Origin: Lachnospiraceae bacterium UBA7179 | Lineage (GTDB): Bacteria; Bacillota; Clostridia; Lachnospirales; Lachnospiraceae | Assembly (NCBI GenBank): GCA_002491195.1 | Contig: DKVL01000020.1 | Span: 1 to 64,000, forward strand | DNA length: 64,000 nt | Reading direction: 5' to 3' | Shown here: piece by piece, positions 51,785 to 60,398 of the stretch | Layout of the letters: each line of letters starts with the position of its first letter | How positions within the stretch are numbered: the stretch's first letter is position 1 | The notes under the pieces: generated by a model | Databases searched by the model: none | What the model was told of the DNA's origin: nothing | The model's input: the letters and a program-made list of their open reading frames with translations, nothing else | Program-made: the position numbers and the translations under genes

Positions 51785-53074
51785 ATGACAATGAAGAGAA
51801 GAATGGTAAGTGTTATGATGGCGGCCGCAATGCTGGCAGGTGTGATGACAGGCTGCGGAAACGGCAATGCGGGAAGTGGAACGCAGGCGGCAAATGCGGA
51901 CAGTGGTAGTCAATCGGCAACAGCGGACAACAGTGCGTCGCAAGGCGGTTCACAGGGACAGGAGATCGTGGTGTGGACACAGATGATGGACAATGAGGCG
52001 GCCCTGCTGCAGGAGTACGCAAACAAGTGGGCGGCAGAGACAGGAAACACTGTATCTGTGATCTCACAGCAGACAGATATCCAGCAGTTTTCGCAGGCGG
52101 CAAACAGCAAAGGCGGACCTGACGGAATGTTTGGTATTCCCAACGACCAGCTGGCAAACTATGTGTCCGCCAATCTGGTGGAGGAGATACCGGCCGATCT
52201 GTACAATGACGCTGATTTTGTCGATGCGGCGGTTCAGGCAAGTTACGTGAGTGGCAGGAAATTCGGCTATCCCATCTCGGTGGAGACACCGTTTTTGTTC
52301 TACAATACAGAGCGTGTGTCAGAGGCACCTGAGACATGGGAAGAAATGATTGAGCTTGCGAAGGATAATGGCGGTATCGTCTATGAGGCGACCAGCGTTT
52401 ATTATAACCTGGGTATGCTTCGCGCTTTTGACAGCTACATTTTTAAAGAGACGGATGACGGTTATGACACTTCGGACATCGGACTCGGGAATGAAAACGC
52501 AGTAAAAGCGTATGCGTTTGTCAATCAGCTGACAAATGAATATGGATTTTTCTCTTCAGATATTACATACGATATGGCAAAGAGCAGTTTCCAGAACGGT
52601 GAGTCGGCGTTCTATATCGGCGGGGCGTGGGATGTGGCAGGATTTACAGAGGCAGGCACAGCGTTTGGCGTTTCCGACATGCCGACTTTGAATGGAAAGG
52701 ATTTCGTGACGCCCGTGGGCACTTATGTTGGGTTTGTGAGTGCGAAATCGGATGCAAAGGAGGAAACGTTTGCGCTGTATCAGTATCTGGTGGACAATGC
52801 ACTGGTTCCACTATACGAGGAGGGCAGCCGTATTCCGGCAACGCGCAAGGCACAGGAGTCTATTGACAATGCCTCGGAAGCGACAAAAGCACAGATTGCA
52901 CAGTGCGAGAAAGGGGAGCCTCTTCCGACCGTCTCGGAGATGGGACTCATCTGGCAGCCTTTTTCAGACAATATGAAGCTGATGTTTACAGGTACGATTT
53001 CCCCGCAGGAAGCGGCAGGATATATTGAACAGCAGGTGAAAGAGTCTATTGAGATGATGCAGTCAGGTCAGTAA
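51785..53074 (+). CDS. Galacto-oligosaccharide-binding lipoprotein (ABC importer)
   Basis: A 429-residue extracellular binding protein. It has a lipoprotein signal (VMMAAAMLAGVMTGC, lipid on Cys24) and a Ser/Ala/Gly-rich linker, then an SBP_bac_1 fold with IVVWTQMMDNEAALLQEYAN, FGIPNDQLANYVSANLVEEI and FYIGGAWDVAGF. The family is that of maltose and galacto-oligosaccharide binding proteins. With the GH53 enzyme before it and two MalFG-type permeases after it, the substrate is most likely beta-1,4-galacto-oligosaccharides. The ATPase (an MsmK type) is not encoded here. Confidence 0.92.
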   Translation: MTMKRRMVSVMMAAAMLAGVMTGCGNGNAGSGTQAANADSGSQSATADNSASQGGSQGQEIVVWTQMMDNEAALLQEYANKWAAETGNTVSVISQQTDIQQFSQAANSKGGPDGMFGIPNDQLANYVSANLVEEIPADLYNDADFVDAAVQASYVSGRKFGYPISVETPFLFYNTERVSEAPETWEEMIELAKDNGGIVYEATSVYYNLGMLRAFDSYIFKETDDGYDTSDIGLGNENAVKAYAFVNQLTNEYGFFSSDITYDMAKSSFQNGESAFYIGGAWDVAGFTEAGTAFGVSDMPTLNGKDFVTPVGTYVGFVSAKSDAKEETFALYQYLVDNALVPLYEEGSRIPATRKAQESIDNASEATKAQIAQCEKGEPLPTVSEMGLIWQPFSDNMKLMFTGTISPQEAAGYIEQQVKESIEMMQSGQ

Positions 53075-53107
53075 GGAACGGGATTGAGTGAAGGAGGACG
53101 AATCACA

Positions 53108-54019
53108 ATGAAAAAAAGAAAAGATACCAGAACCGCCTTGTTGTTCATTGCGCCAGCGTTTATTTCCATCGTAATCTTCACGATCGCGCCGATTGTTTAT
53201 ACTGTTTTTATATCATTTACCAACTACAATATGTACCATCTGGACAACTATGATATGGTCGGACTGAGCAATTATATCAGCGTGATTACAGGGAGTATCA
53301 GTCAGATATTCTTCCCGGTGCTTGGCTGGAACATTCTGTTTGCTGTGATCTGTACCGTGGGCGGGTACACGATCGGAATGTTCCTGGCAGTCCTTTTGAA
53401 CAATCCGCATATGAAAGAGGCAAAGCTGTACAAGGCGATTCTGATCATTCCGTGGGCTCTGCCGGCGACCATTGCCATCCTGTCCTGGCAGGGGCTTTTG
53501 AATGAGAGTGCGGGCGGGATCAATACCCTGTTGAAAATGTTTGGCATCAGCGCTATTCCGTGGATGACGAATGTGTTTTGGGCACGAGTCGGGATCATTA
53601 TCGTCAATCTCTGGCTGGGATTTCCTTATATGATGAATGTCTGCCTTGGCGGTCTGCAGTCGATTGATGCAACGTATTATGAGGCGGCGCGCGTTGACGG
53701 CGCGACAAAGTGGCAGAGCTTTAAAGCCATTACATTCCCGATGGTGCTGCGCCTTTCCATTCCGCTGATCGTGTCCAATTTCGCGTTTAATTTTAACAAT
53801 TTTTCCAATATCTTTATGATTACCGGCGGCGGACCGGCGAGGGTTGGCTCACAGTTTGCGGGAAGTACGGATATCCTTGCAAGTACGATCTACAAGATGA
53901 CTACACAGTCCAACCGTTATGAACTGTCGGCGACGTTGAGTGTGATTTCCTTTATGATCATCGGTACATTGACGCTGATCAACCTGAACCTGTCGGGTGC
54001 ATTTAAGGAAGTGGATTAA
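53108..54019 (+). CDS. Sugar ABC transporter permease, MalF type
   Basis: A 303-residue permease with six spans and the EAA loop YYEAARVDGATKWQSFKAIT that contacts the ATPase. The first span is LLFIAPAFISIVIFTIAPIV. ATG at 53108 follows GGAGG with a spacing of ten; a start at 53084 is less likely. It pairs with the MalG-type permease that follows 15 bases later. Confidence 0.93.
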   Translation: MKKRKDTRTALLFIAPAFISIVIFTIAPIVYTVFISFTNYNMYHLDNYDMVGLSNYISVITGSISQIFFPVLGWNILFAVICTVGGYTIGMFLAVLLNNPHMKEAKLYKAILIIPWALPATIAILSWQGLLNESAGGINTLLKMFGISAIPWMTNVFWARVGIIIVNLWLGFPYMMNVCLGGLQSIDATYYEAARVDGATKWQSFKAITFPMVLRLSIPLIVSNFAFNFNNFSNIFMITGGGPARVGSQFAGSTDILASTIYKMTTQSNRYELSATLSVISFMIIGTLTLINLNLSGAFKEVD

Positions 54020-54034
54020 GGGGGGAAGAAAATT

Positions 54035-54859
54035 ATGAAAAAAAGTAAGAAGAGCCTGCTCTTGTCAAGGATCGTGATCTGGCTCTCGATCATCATTGTG
54101 GTGTTTCCTGCACTGTGGATTGTGATGGCGTCCTTTTCCAAAGGAGACAGTTTTTTCTCGTCAACACTGTTTCCGGAGGAATTTAGCCTGATCAATTATC
54201 GGAGACTGTTTGAGGAGACGAATTTCGGACTGTGGGTATTTAATTCCCTGAAATTATGCTTTCTGGTTGCGATCATACAGTTGGTACTGACGACAACGGC
54301 TGCCTACGCTTTTGCGCGGATCCGTTTTCCGGGGCGGTCAAAAGGGCTGATGACGGTGCTGGTCCTGCAGGTATTTCCAAGCAGTATGGCACTGGCCGGG
54401 TATTATGTGATCATTTACAGATTTGGGCTTGTCAACAACATGCTTGCGATCGTATTTGTCCTTGCGGCGGGAAGCGCATATAATATATGGCTGCTCAAAT
54501 CATACATCGACGGCATACCCAAAGAACTCGACGAGAGCGCCTTTGTGGACGGCGCAGGGCATCTGACAACGTTTGTCAGGATCGTGCTGCCGCTGGCAAT
54601 GCCGCAGATCGCAGTCATCTTTATCTTTTCATTTATTGCGACATACAGCGAGTACGTGATCTCCTCCGTATTTCTGCAGACACCGGACAGCTACACGCTG
54701 TCGATCGGGCTGCAGTCCTTTATCGCGGACCAGTTTAACGCGCACTGGACGATGTTTGCAGCGGCGGCAGTGCTCGCGTCGGTTCCAGTCATGGTGATAT
54801 TTCTGTTATTGCAGAGATATATTCAGGGCGGGCTTGTGGCCGGAGGCGTGAAAGGGTAA
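54035..54859 (+). CDS. Sugar ABC transporter permease, MalG type
   Basis: A 274-residue permease with six spans. The EAA loop is PKELDESAFVDGAGHLTTFV and the C-terminal span leads to LLQRYIQGGLVAGGVKG, the typical MalG end that enters the translocation path. It forms the channel with the MalF-type protein. The operon ends here at a strong terminator. No beta-galactosidase gene follows, so the oligomers cut by GH53 must be degraded by an enzyme encoded elsewhere. Confidence 0.94.
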   Translation: MKKSKKSLLLSRIVIWLSIIIVVFPALWIVMASFSKGDSFFSSTLFPEEFSLINYRRLFEETNFGLWVFNSLKLCFLVAIIQLVLTTTAAYAFARIRFPGRSKGLMTVLVLQVFPSSMALAGYYVIIYRFGLVNNMLAIVFVLAAGSAYNIWLLKSYIDGIPKELDESAFVDGAGHLTTFVRIVLPLAMPQIAVIFIFSFIATYSEYVISSVFLQTPDSYTLSIGLQSFIADQFNAHWTMFAAAAVLASVPVMVIFLLLQRYIQGGLVAGGVKG

Positions 54860-54864
54860 ATTGT

Positions 54865-54899
54865 GCCCGAAAATGATTTACAGGAAATCATTTTCGGGC
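54865..54899 (+). terminator. Terminator of the galactan operon
   Basis: GCCCGAAAATGATTT pairs with AAATCATTTTCGGGC, followed by TATAATATTTT. Confidence 0.8.
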
Positions 54900-54960
54900 T
54901 ATAATATTTTCAAGGGAATAGGTTATAAATCCTGCTTTTAGAGGAAAGGAGGAATGACAG

Positions 54961-55287
54961 ATGTTAACATTAGAAAGCATTGAGAATACATTAAAACCAT
55001 TGTATAGTCAATATGATGGTATTCGTAAAATCGGAATAGCAGGTTCCTATGCAACCAGTAAGGCTACAGAAGCAAGCGACATAGATATTGTAATAGAAGG
55101 AGATTCAACCAGAATAGATATTATGGAGCGGATTAAAGGGCTGTTTAATATACCGGTAGATGTGTTATGGGTCAATCTTATGAAGCAGGAGGATGAAGAG
55201 CTGGACAAATTTGCAATGGAAATGGATTTGCCAATCAATGAATATTCTGTGTATAAGACTGTGATGAGGGAGGTAATCTGGGTATGA
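54961..55287 (+). CDS. mntA: MNT-type nucleotidyltransferase antitoxin
   Basis: A 108-residue minimal nucleotidyltransferase. The motif is KIGIAGSYATSKATEASDID IVIE, i.e. GSY...DxD, and VDVLWVNLM carries the third acidic position. MntA proteins add AMP to a tyrosine of the HEPN toxin partner and so silence it. The ATG has AAAGGAGG upstream. The gene overlaps the HEPN gene by four bases (ATGA), which supports a coupled toxin-antitoxin pair. Confidence 0.88.
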   Translation: MLTLESIENTLKPLYSQYDGIRKIGIAGSYATSKATEASDIDIVIEGDSTRIDIMERIKGLFNIPVDVLWVNLMKQEDEELDKFAMEMDLPINEYSVYKTVMREVIWV

Positions 55288-55661
55288 CAAAAACATATAG
55301 CAGAGATACACAGATTCTTATGCGAATCCTTCAAAATCAAAATAATATAAAAGAAGCAATACAACATTTCCAATGTAATAATACTAATTTACATGAAAAT
55401 AAGATGGCATTTGATTTATGTGCTCTTTATATGGCTCAAATTGGGGAAGATATTAAATTACTTACGGATAGTACAAAACAGTCCTTTTCGTATTTAAATA
55501 CGAAAGAATTAGTATATTTCAGAAACATGATAAATCACACTTATGAAAAGGTAGATAAGGTAGTGCTAAAAGCCTATATATTCAACATGATTGATAAGAA
55601 AACAGTGGCAGAAGTAAAAGAGAGAATTCAATATTGTTCAAATGCTGCAAAGGATCATTAG
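55284..55661 (+). CDS. hepT: HEPN-domain ribonuclease toxin
   Basis: A 125-residue all-helical HEPN protein. The RNase motif Rx4-6H is RNMINH (about residue 89) with the Tyr that is AMPylated in homologues two positions later (RNMINHTYEKV). It forms dimers and cuts RNA, often tRNA, when not modified. The start overlaps the mntA stop. The region is more AT-rich than its neighbours, which suits a transferred toxin-antitoxin pair. Confidence 0.88.
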   Translation: MTKTYSRDTQILMRILQNQNNIKEAIQHFQCNNTNLHENKMAFDLCALYMAQIGEDIKLLTDSTKQSFSYLNTKELVYFRNMINHTYEKVDKVVLKAYIFNMIDKKTVAEVKERIQYCSNAAKDH

Positions 55662-55706
55662 TGTCGGTTGCTGCTGGATTTTTGTTATCCAGTAGCAACC
55701 AAATGG

Positions 55707-56573
55707 CTACCCCACAATATCCGCGCTCTTCATGTCGCCGTTTACATTGGCATCGATCTCAATGGCATGGTCGGTGAACATGTCATCTGCATCATAGTAG
55801 AGTGTCAGACAACCGGATGGATAGACTGTGATACTTATGATCGAAATCCTGTCAAGAAACTGTTCTTTTGTGATATGAATTACGTCCTCATCATATTCTT
55901 CGTCTTCGTCCCAATCCTCGTCATCACACTCATACCAGTCATTGGCAAGCTCCCAGAGTTCGTCGGCTGCAAATTGGCGGAATTTGTCCTCCCATTCTTT
56001 CCGATCTTCGTATAGTTTTTTCAGATGCGCGAGTGTGTTCTTTGCTGTTTCGCCGTCTTCCTCATCGGTTTCCAAAGAGACACTGCATTGCTCGCCAAGC
56101 CAGTCTACTGTTCCCTCAAACCACGAAAATCGTCTGTTAAGTTCAAATGTTCCCAGGACGTCATCCACGATCGATACAGGCTGCATGACATGCTCCTTTA
56201 CAGCGTCAAGACGCGGTTCGGAAGCATTTTTCTCAAGAACTTTGACAACCATATAGCAATTGTTTACAGTTTTACGCATATAGGGTTTCAGTGGAATGGG
56301 AATGCATTTCCGCGCCTGGATATGACAGATCTGGTACTGCTTGAAGTCATATCCCCATCCGATGCGGAGTTTACTGTTTTTGATCATCCACTCAAGCTGT
56401 CCGGTTTCGCGGGAAAATTCACCGGTCTGCGTATTGACGGATGCGATAAACTCGACCGAGGGGCGCAGCATGTTGTCCACGATAGCTGCAGCGCCAACCG
56501 GTTCCTTGATCAAAACCAGCAAGTCTGTTATTTGTTCCTCAAAACGTTTTTCAAATTCTTCCACAGGGTTCAT
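55707..56573 (-). CDS. DUF2262-domain protein
   Basis: A 288-residue protein. The C-terminal 150 residues fit DUF2262: DVLGTFELNRRFSWFEGTVD WLG, then WEDKFRQFAADELWELANDW, ITKEQFLDRISIISITVY and LYYDADDMFTDHAIEIDANV ending in ADIVG. The N-terminal half is not recognised. There is a very acidic stretch (YECDDEDWDEDEEYDED). DUF2262 proteins occur near polymorphic toxin immunity genes. ATG at 56573 has GGAGG upstream (within an ATGGAGG); an earlier ATG at 56588 lacks a site. Next to another unknown gene on the same strand. Confidence 0.8.
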   Translation of the reverse strand: MNPVEEFEKRFEEQITDLLVLIKEPVGAAAIVDNMLRPSVEFIASVNTQTGEFSRETGQLEWMIKNSKLRIGWGYDFKQYQICHIQARKCIPIPLKPYMRKTVNNCYMVVKVLEKNASEPRLDAVKEHVMQPVSIVDDVLGTFELNRRFSWFEGTVDWLGEQCSVSLETDEEDGETAKNTLAHLKKLYEDRKEWEDKFRQFAADELWELANDWYECDDEDWDEDEEYDEDVIHITKEQFLDRISIISITVYPSGCLTLYYDADDMFTDHAIEIDANVNGDMKSADIVG

Positions 56574-56609
56574 AAAAAGATCCTCCATATTGCAGGTTTG
56601 TGTATCAAA

Positions 56610-57314
56610 TCAGTCGTACTCTTCACAGATAAACTTGAAGTCCTCCGTTTTCTGCAGCAGGGGAACCGCCTGCTCTCTGATGCGCTCTGCCATGAGGTCG
56701 ACGGCGTACTGGAAGAAACGAAACATGCCGTCGTCAGCACAGGCGACAAAGATGTGGAACGCGTCATTGTCGCCATAATACAGATAATCCATAGGATAAT
56801 CACCGGGGTTGTCCACGATGTCATCATTGTCCGGATATTCCTTTTCAATCTCCGCTTTCTGGGCGGCAGTGCCAATCTTGGCGTGGAAGTCGTAATAGTC
56901 GCCGTCGCAGAAATATTCTAAAAAAAGTCTTGCGGCAACGTCTGTGAATGTACGAATCTGTGCAATAATCGCATCTGCGTTTTGAATTGCAAAGTTTTTG
57001 AGCTCCTGTTTGGCGTGCTCCGAGTCCGTAAAATGAATATACAGAAACAGTTCCCGGTTATTGAGCCGCGTGGTGATTTTCTGCAGAATGCCGTTCTGGG
57101 CGTAGGTGACTTTCAGCGTTTCTGTCAGTTCTTTGTCTGAAATCTGGTATAGCGTGATCTCACGGCAGTCTTCCAGGTTGGGGACTGTGTAGGTGAGGAT
57201 CTGATACTGGTCGTCATAGTCGAGACAAATTCCATCATCGATTTGGGTGTGGAATGGCTCGTGAGTGTAGGTGCCTTCTTTGTATCTGGTCGGGATAAAA
57301 CATAGATATGGCAT
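56610..57314 (-). CDS. Uncharacterised 234-residue protein
   Basis: Starts MPYLCFIPTRYKEGTYTHEP, soluble, mixed alpha/beta, with acidic patches such as EKEYPDNDDIVDNPGDYPMD. No family is recognised. It precedes the DUF2262 gene by 37 bases on the same strand and is probably in its operon. The ribosome binding site GGACGG is moderate. Confidence 0.65.
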   Translation of the reverse strand: MPYLCFIPTRYKEGTYTHEPFHTQIDDGICLDYDDQYQILTYTVPNLEDCREITLYQISDKELTETLKVTYAQNGILQKITTRLNNRELFLYIHFTDSEHAKQELKNFAIQNADAIIAQIRTFTDVAARLFLEYFCDGDYYDFHAKIGTAAQKAEIEKEYPDNDDIVDNPGDYPMDYLYYGDNDAFHIFVACADDGMFRFFQYAVDLMAERIREQAVPLLQKTEDFKFICEEYD

Positions 57315-57442
57315 TTTGAAAACCGTCCTTTCTTAATCTGTACAGTTTATTTCACTACTCAATTGTTTATAAACAGGTTTTATTATAGCACATAATCATA
57401 TCTGCCGCAATGGCAGAAAGACAATCACTCTTTAGTTCTGAC

Positions 57443-57477
57443 GTATTATTCACGGCATGGAAGCCGTTCATAGTAAC
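57443..57477. repeat. Solo hairpin related to GTTAC-family MITE
   Basis: GTATTATTCACGGC pairs with GCCGTTCATAGTAAC. The same hairpin forms the right end of the element at 25338-25500 in the other orientation. Confidence 0.5.
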
Positions 57478-57520
57478 GATCTGCATCATTCCGCAGCACA
57501 ATCTGTAAGAATTGACATTA

Positions 57521-59308
57521 TTACTGTTTCGCATTGGCAACAAATTGGTATTCGTCCCCGATCTTTTTCAGGGTAACAATACATGTTGTGTCTTCATCGG
57601 TATATTCCAGTACAGGATTTTCATACAGGATATAATACATACTATCGTCTGTTTTCATTCCATCTATGACAGCAGGCTCCATATAATTGGTATCGCCCGC
57701 TTCCATACAATAAGCCTGTTCTTCCGGCAGATAAGTCCATGAGAGATCCGTTCTCATATCCGATAATCCATATCCTGTCCGCCTCCGAAGCAGCGTATCG
57801 ATATCGGATTCCCGCAAGGCAATGAAATCCGTATCAAACTCTGATTTGCCAACCGCTTTCAGATAGCTGTCCCTGACATGCTCCACAAAGTCCTCGTCTA
57901 TAATTCCGGCGCCTACATAAAACACGGGTTCCATGTCTATATCACGCGCATCCTGATAAAAACTCTGTAAAAATCCGTAGGAATCCATGGCTGACAAAAA
58001 AACTGACATATTGCCCAGTTCCATCGCTGTCAAGGATGTCCCGCCTTCGATATCCATATCGGATTCCAGCATAACGTCCACTCTCACGGGTGCTGTCTCT
58101 TCCAGTTCTGTGATCAGGTCAATATTGGCGCGCTCCACATCGGAAAGAGTAAGATCATCGGTATAGGAACCAGCTGTATACCATGCTTTTCCTGCAAAAT
58201 GATCCGCGAGATCCTCACTTTCAAACCACCAGCCATATCTGGCATAGATCTCATTCCGGGCAATGCGGAGTTTGGCCTGTGTCATTTCCGAGAGCTCGTC
58301 TGCATCCAGGATGCGGCGGTTGCTCTCCGGTAATACATATTCTTCCTCCATCGATCCTGCATGGATCTGTTTGATCACGGCAGTCGGCATTTCATCCCAG
58401 GCCGTCTCTCCCGTTGCGTTGCTGTTGATCAGGCTGATCTTGAAAAGTGGTTCCACACCTTCGTCCGCTGTATACAGATGAAAGTCATCCCGGTCATAGA
58501 TCGCATCGGCTGTCTTGTCAAAACCCATGGAGCGCAGCTGGCTGATCAGTTCTGTCTCTTCCTTCCCTGTGTCGCTCCAGTCAGAGCCCAGGGAGTGAAA
58601 TTCCGCCATTTTAATCATCTTTGCGCCGTCATAATAGCAGGCTGACAGATCGATACTGGTACCGTCCGCTCCGATAAATGTTTGCTGGTAGCTGTCCATA
58701 CAGATATATTTGCCATCCTTTATCATAAAACGGATATCCCCGCCGTCACACTGACTGCCTATTGCGTGATCAAGGAAGAGCCACTCTGCCGACTCAACGA
58801 CCTGTCCGTCCTGATATTCGTACACCTTTGCCTGGATCTGATACGCGTCATTGGCTTCCAGCAGGTCAAAGGTCAGAAGTTCTTCCGCACCGTCCCCGTC
58901 CAGATCCAGGATAACAGCATCAAGACACCCTTCCTTTTTCTCAGGGAGTCCCTTTAATCCTTTTGTCATAAAAAACTGGTATCCGTCGGTCTCCATCTCT
59001 TCGTAAATGAGCTGTGTGCCGGAAAGGTCGCAAAAGTGCAGCTGGTTCTGGTACTGTAAAAGGGCTTCTGCGCCGCTTTCTGCCGACTGGCTGTGCGCTG
59101 TTTCGAGATCTGTTTCCTGCGCTGTTCCAACCTGTGGATTATCTTCTTGAGTCTTTTTCTCTGTCGGTTCGGAATGATCTGTGCGCTCCGCAGCGGTCTT
59201 CCCTGTCTGGACTGCTTCGCCGCACGCTGTGGCAGCAGATGTGATTGTGATCCCTGCCAATAGGATCCAGAGCCTTTTTCTGGTCTTTGTGATGTCCCTC
59301 TTTTTCAT
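57521..59308 (-). CDS. YARHG-domain lipoprotein
   Basis: A 595-residue exported protein. Lipoprotein signal with cleavage before Cys29 (SAATAC), then a low-complexity linker rich in Thr, Glu and Ser. The YARHG domain (PF13308) lies near residues 350-405: IARNEIYARYGWWFESEDLA and AWYTAGSYTDDLTLSDVERA. The part before it has a DLDGDGAEELLTFD loop, similar to calcium-binding repeats. YARHG domains are thought to be extracellular and to be involved in binding cell-wall or sugar ligands. GGAGAG lies before the ATG. Confidence 0.82.
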   Translation of the reverse strand: MKKRDITKTRKRLWILLAGITITSAATACGEAVQTGKTAAERTDHSEPTEKKTQEDNPQVGTAQETDLETAHSQSAESGAEALLQYQNQLHFCDLSGTQLIYEEMETDGYQFFMTKGLKGLPEKKEGCLDAVILDLDGDGAEELLTFDLLEANDAYQIQAKVYEYQDGQVVESAEWLFLDHAIGSQCDGGDIRFMIKDGKYICMDSYQQTFIGADGTSIDLSACYYDGAKMIKMAEFHSLGSDWSDTGKEETELISQLRSMGFDKTADAIYDRDDFHLYTADEGVEPLFKISLINSNATGETAWDEMPTAVIKQIHAGSMEEEYVLPESNRRILDADELSEMTQAKLRIARNEIYARYGWWFESEDLADHFAGKAWYTAGSYTDDLTLSDVERANIDLITELEETAPVRVDVMLESDMDIEGGTSLTAMELGNMSVFLSAMDSYGFLQSFYQDARDIDMEPVFYVGAGIIDEDFVEHVRDSYLKAVGKSEFDTDFIALRESDIDTLLRRRTGYGLSDMRTDLSWTYLPEEQAYCMEAGDTNYMEPAVIDGMKTDDSMYYILYENPVLEYTDEDTTCIVTLKKIGDEYQFVANAKQ

Positions 59309-59336
59309 TTTTACTCTCCTTTAACCTCCATCTCTT

Positions 59337-59602
59337 TTAAGAAACTGTAAGAAAATAACCAATGCAACTTGTGCGGGATATTTTTCTACAGCCCTTCAGG
59401 AACTGTTCAAAAATAACCAATACAGCCTGTGCGGGACATTTTTCTACAGTTCTTCGGGAACTGTTCCGAAATAACCTATGCATCTTGACTTGTCTATTGC
59501 TCTGATTGCACATATTAAAAAGTCCCGCCGTTTGATATGCACCCTCGAAGAAATAGCCTACGCAAGCTGCACATGTTGTTTCTGAACAGTTCCTAAGCGT
59601 TT
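59337..59602. repeat. 58-bp tandem repeats inside an inverted-end element
   Basis: Units start AACTGT at 59343, 59401 and 59459; the first two are 58 bases and share AATAACCAAT, TTGTGCGGGA/CTGTGCGGGA and TTTTTCTACAG. The third is partial. The outer ends are inverted: TTAAGAAACTG at the left and CAGTTCCTAAG at the right. It lies between two lipoprotein genes and codes for nothing evident. Confidence 0.7.
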
Positions 59603-59622
59603 CTCTGATTACGGATCGTTGG

Positions 59623-60336
59623 TCAGTCCCTAGTAGTCCGCACGGTCTGTACCATCCTGTCAATACAATCTGTGACCTCTGTCTTCGTGGCTTCATCGAC
59701 AGCGCTGTCGTCAAAGATAATATAACTTACAATCAATAATACATCATTAAACACGAAAGAATAGCCATATACATAGCATTCTTTCGGCGTTCCGTACATG
59801 TCCGCCGGCTGGATTCCCTCAAATTTAATGGCTTCGGCGCCGCAGGGCAATGTTACCGTATCAATTGTTTCCGGCGTGTAGTCCTCACATTTAAGGTGGT
59901 TAAAGTTGTTTACACAGCTATGAAAGGACGTATTCATGACATCCGCAAAATCATTTTCTACAGACAGGTCAGGATTGGATTCCTTTGAACTTGTTACAAT
60001 TATGGCGTAATCCTGTGAATTATGGGAAACGAATCCGCAATAATCTGATTCCATAGCGCATACTGGAGTGTCAAGATAAATATCATATGCCGCTATACGC
60101 TCTGTTCCAGTAAAGTCATCGAAGGTTTTGTATTCAACCTCTTTTACATTGTTTTCCTCGGATTGGCTCTCTTCAGTGGTCTGATCGTTTTTGTCACTTT
60201 TGTCGATTTTGGTGCCTGAACTGCTGGAAGCGCCCGCAACATCTTTATCCGTATTACCACCGCAGCTGCATACGCTAAACATACATGTAACTGCCAGAAC
60301 GAACGCTAATATTCTTTTTACTAAAATTCTTTTCAT
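59623..60336 (-). CDS. Predicted lipoprotein, 237 residues
   Basis: Signal peptide MKRILVKRILAFVLAVTCMF with lipobox VCSC (lipid on Cys25), a Ser/Asp/Glu-rich linker (about 28-65) and a globular part with four or five strands (AYDIYLDTPVCAMESDYCGF and ECYVYGYSFVFNDVLLIVSY). Not recognised. It may belong to the surface lipoprotein group of this stretch. AGAGG precedes the ATG. Confidence 0.7.
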   Translation of the reverse strand: MKRILVKRILAFVLAVTCMFSVCSCGGNTDKDVAGASSSSGTKIDKSDKNDQTTEESQSEENNVKEVEYKTFDDFTGTERIAAYDIYLDTPVCAMESDYCGFVSHNSQDYAIIVTSSKESNPDLSVENDFADVMNTSFHSCVNNFNHLKCEDYTPETIDTVTLPCGAEAIKFEGIQPADMYGTPKECYVYGYSFVFNDVLLIVSYIIFDDSAVDEATKTEVTDCIDRMVQTVRTTRD

Positions 60337-60398
60337 ACAAAACCTCTTGCTTTCCTAATTTTATGATATGTGTCATAGTGTGTCAATAGTTTATCATG

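Noticed and set aside
56025..56921. Plus-strand open frame of 298 codons opposite the DUF2262 gene
   Set aside because: DUF2262 on the minus strand explains the region; the + frame has no ribosome binding site or known domain.
59337..59714. Minus-strand frame of 125 codons over the 58-bp repeats
   Set aside because: It runs through tandem repeats and overlaps the lipoprotein gene end out of frame; it is more likely non-coding.
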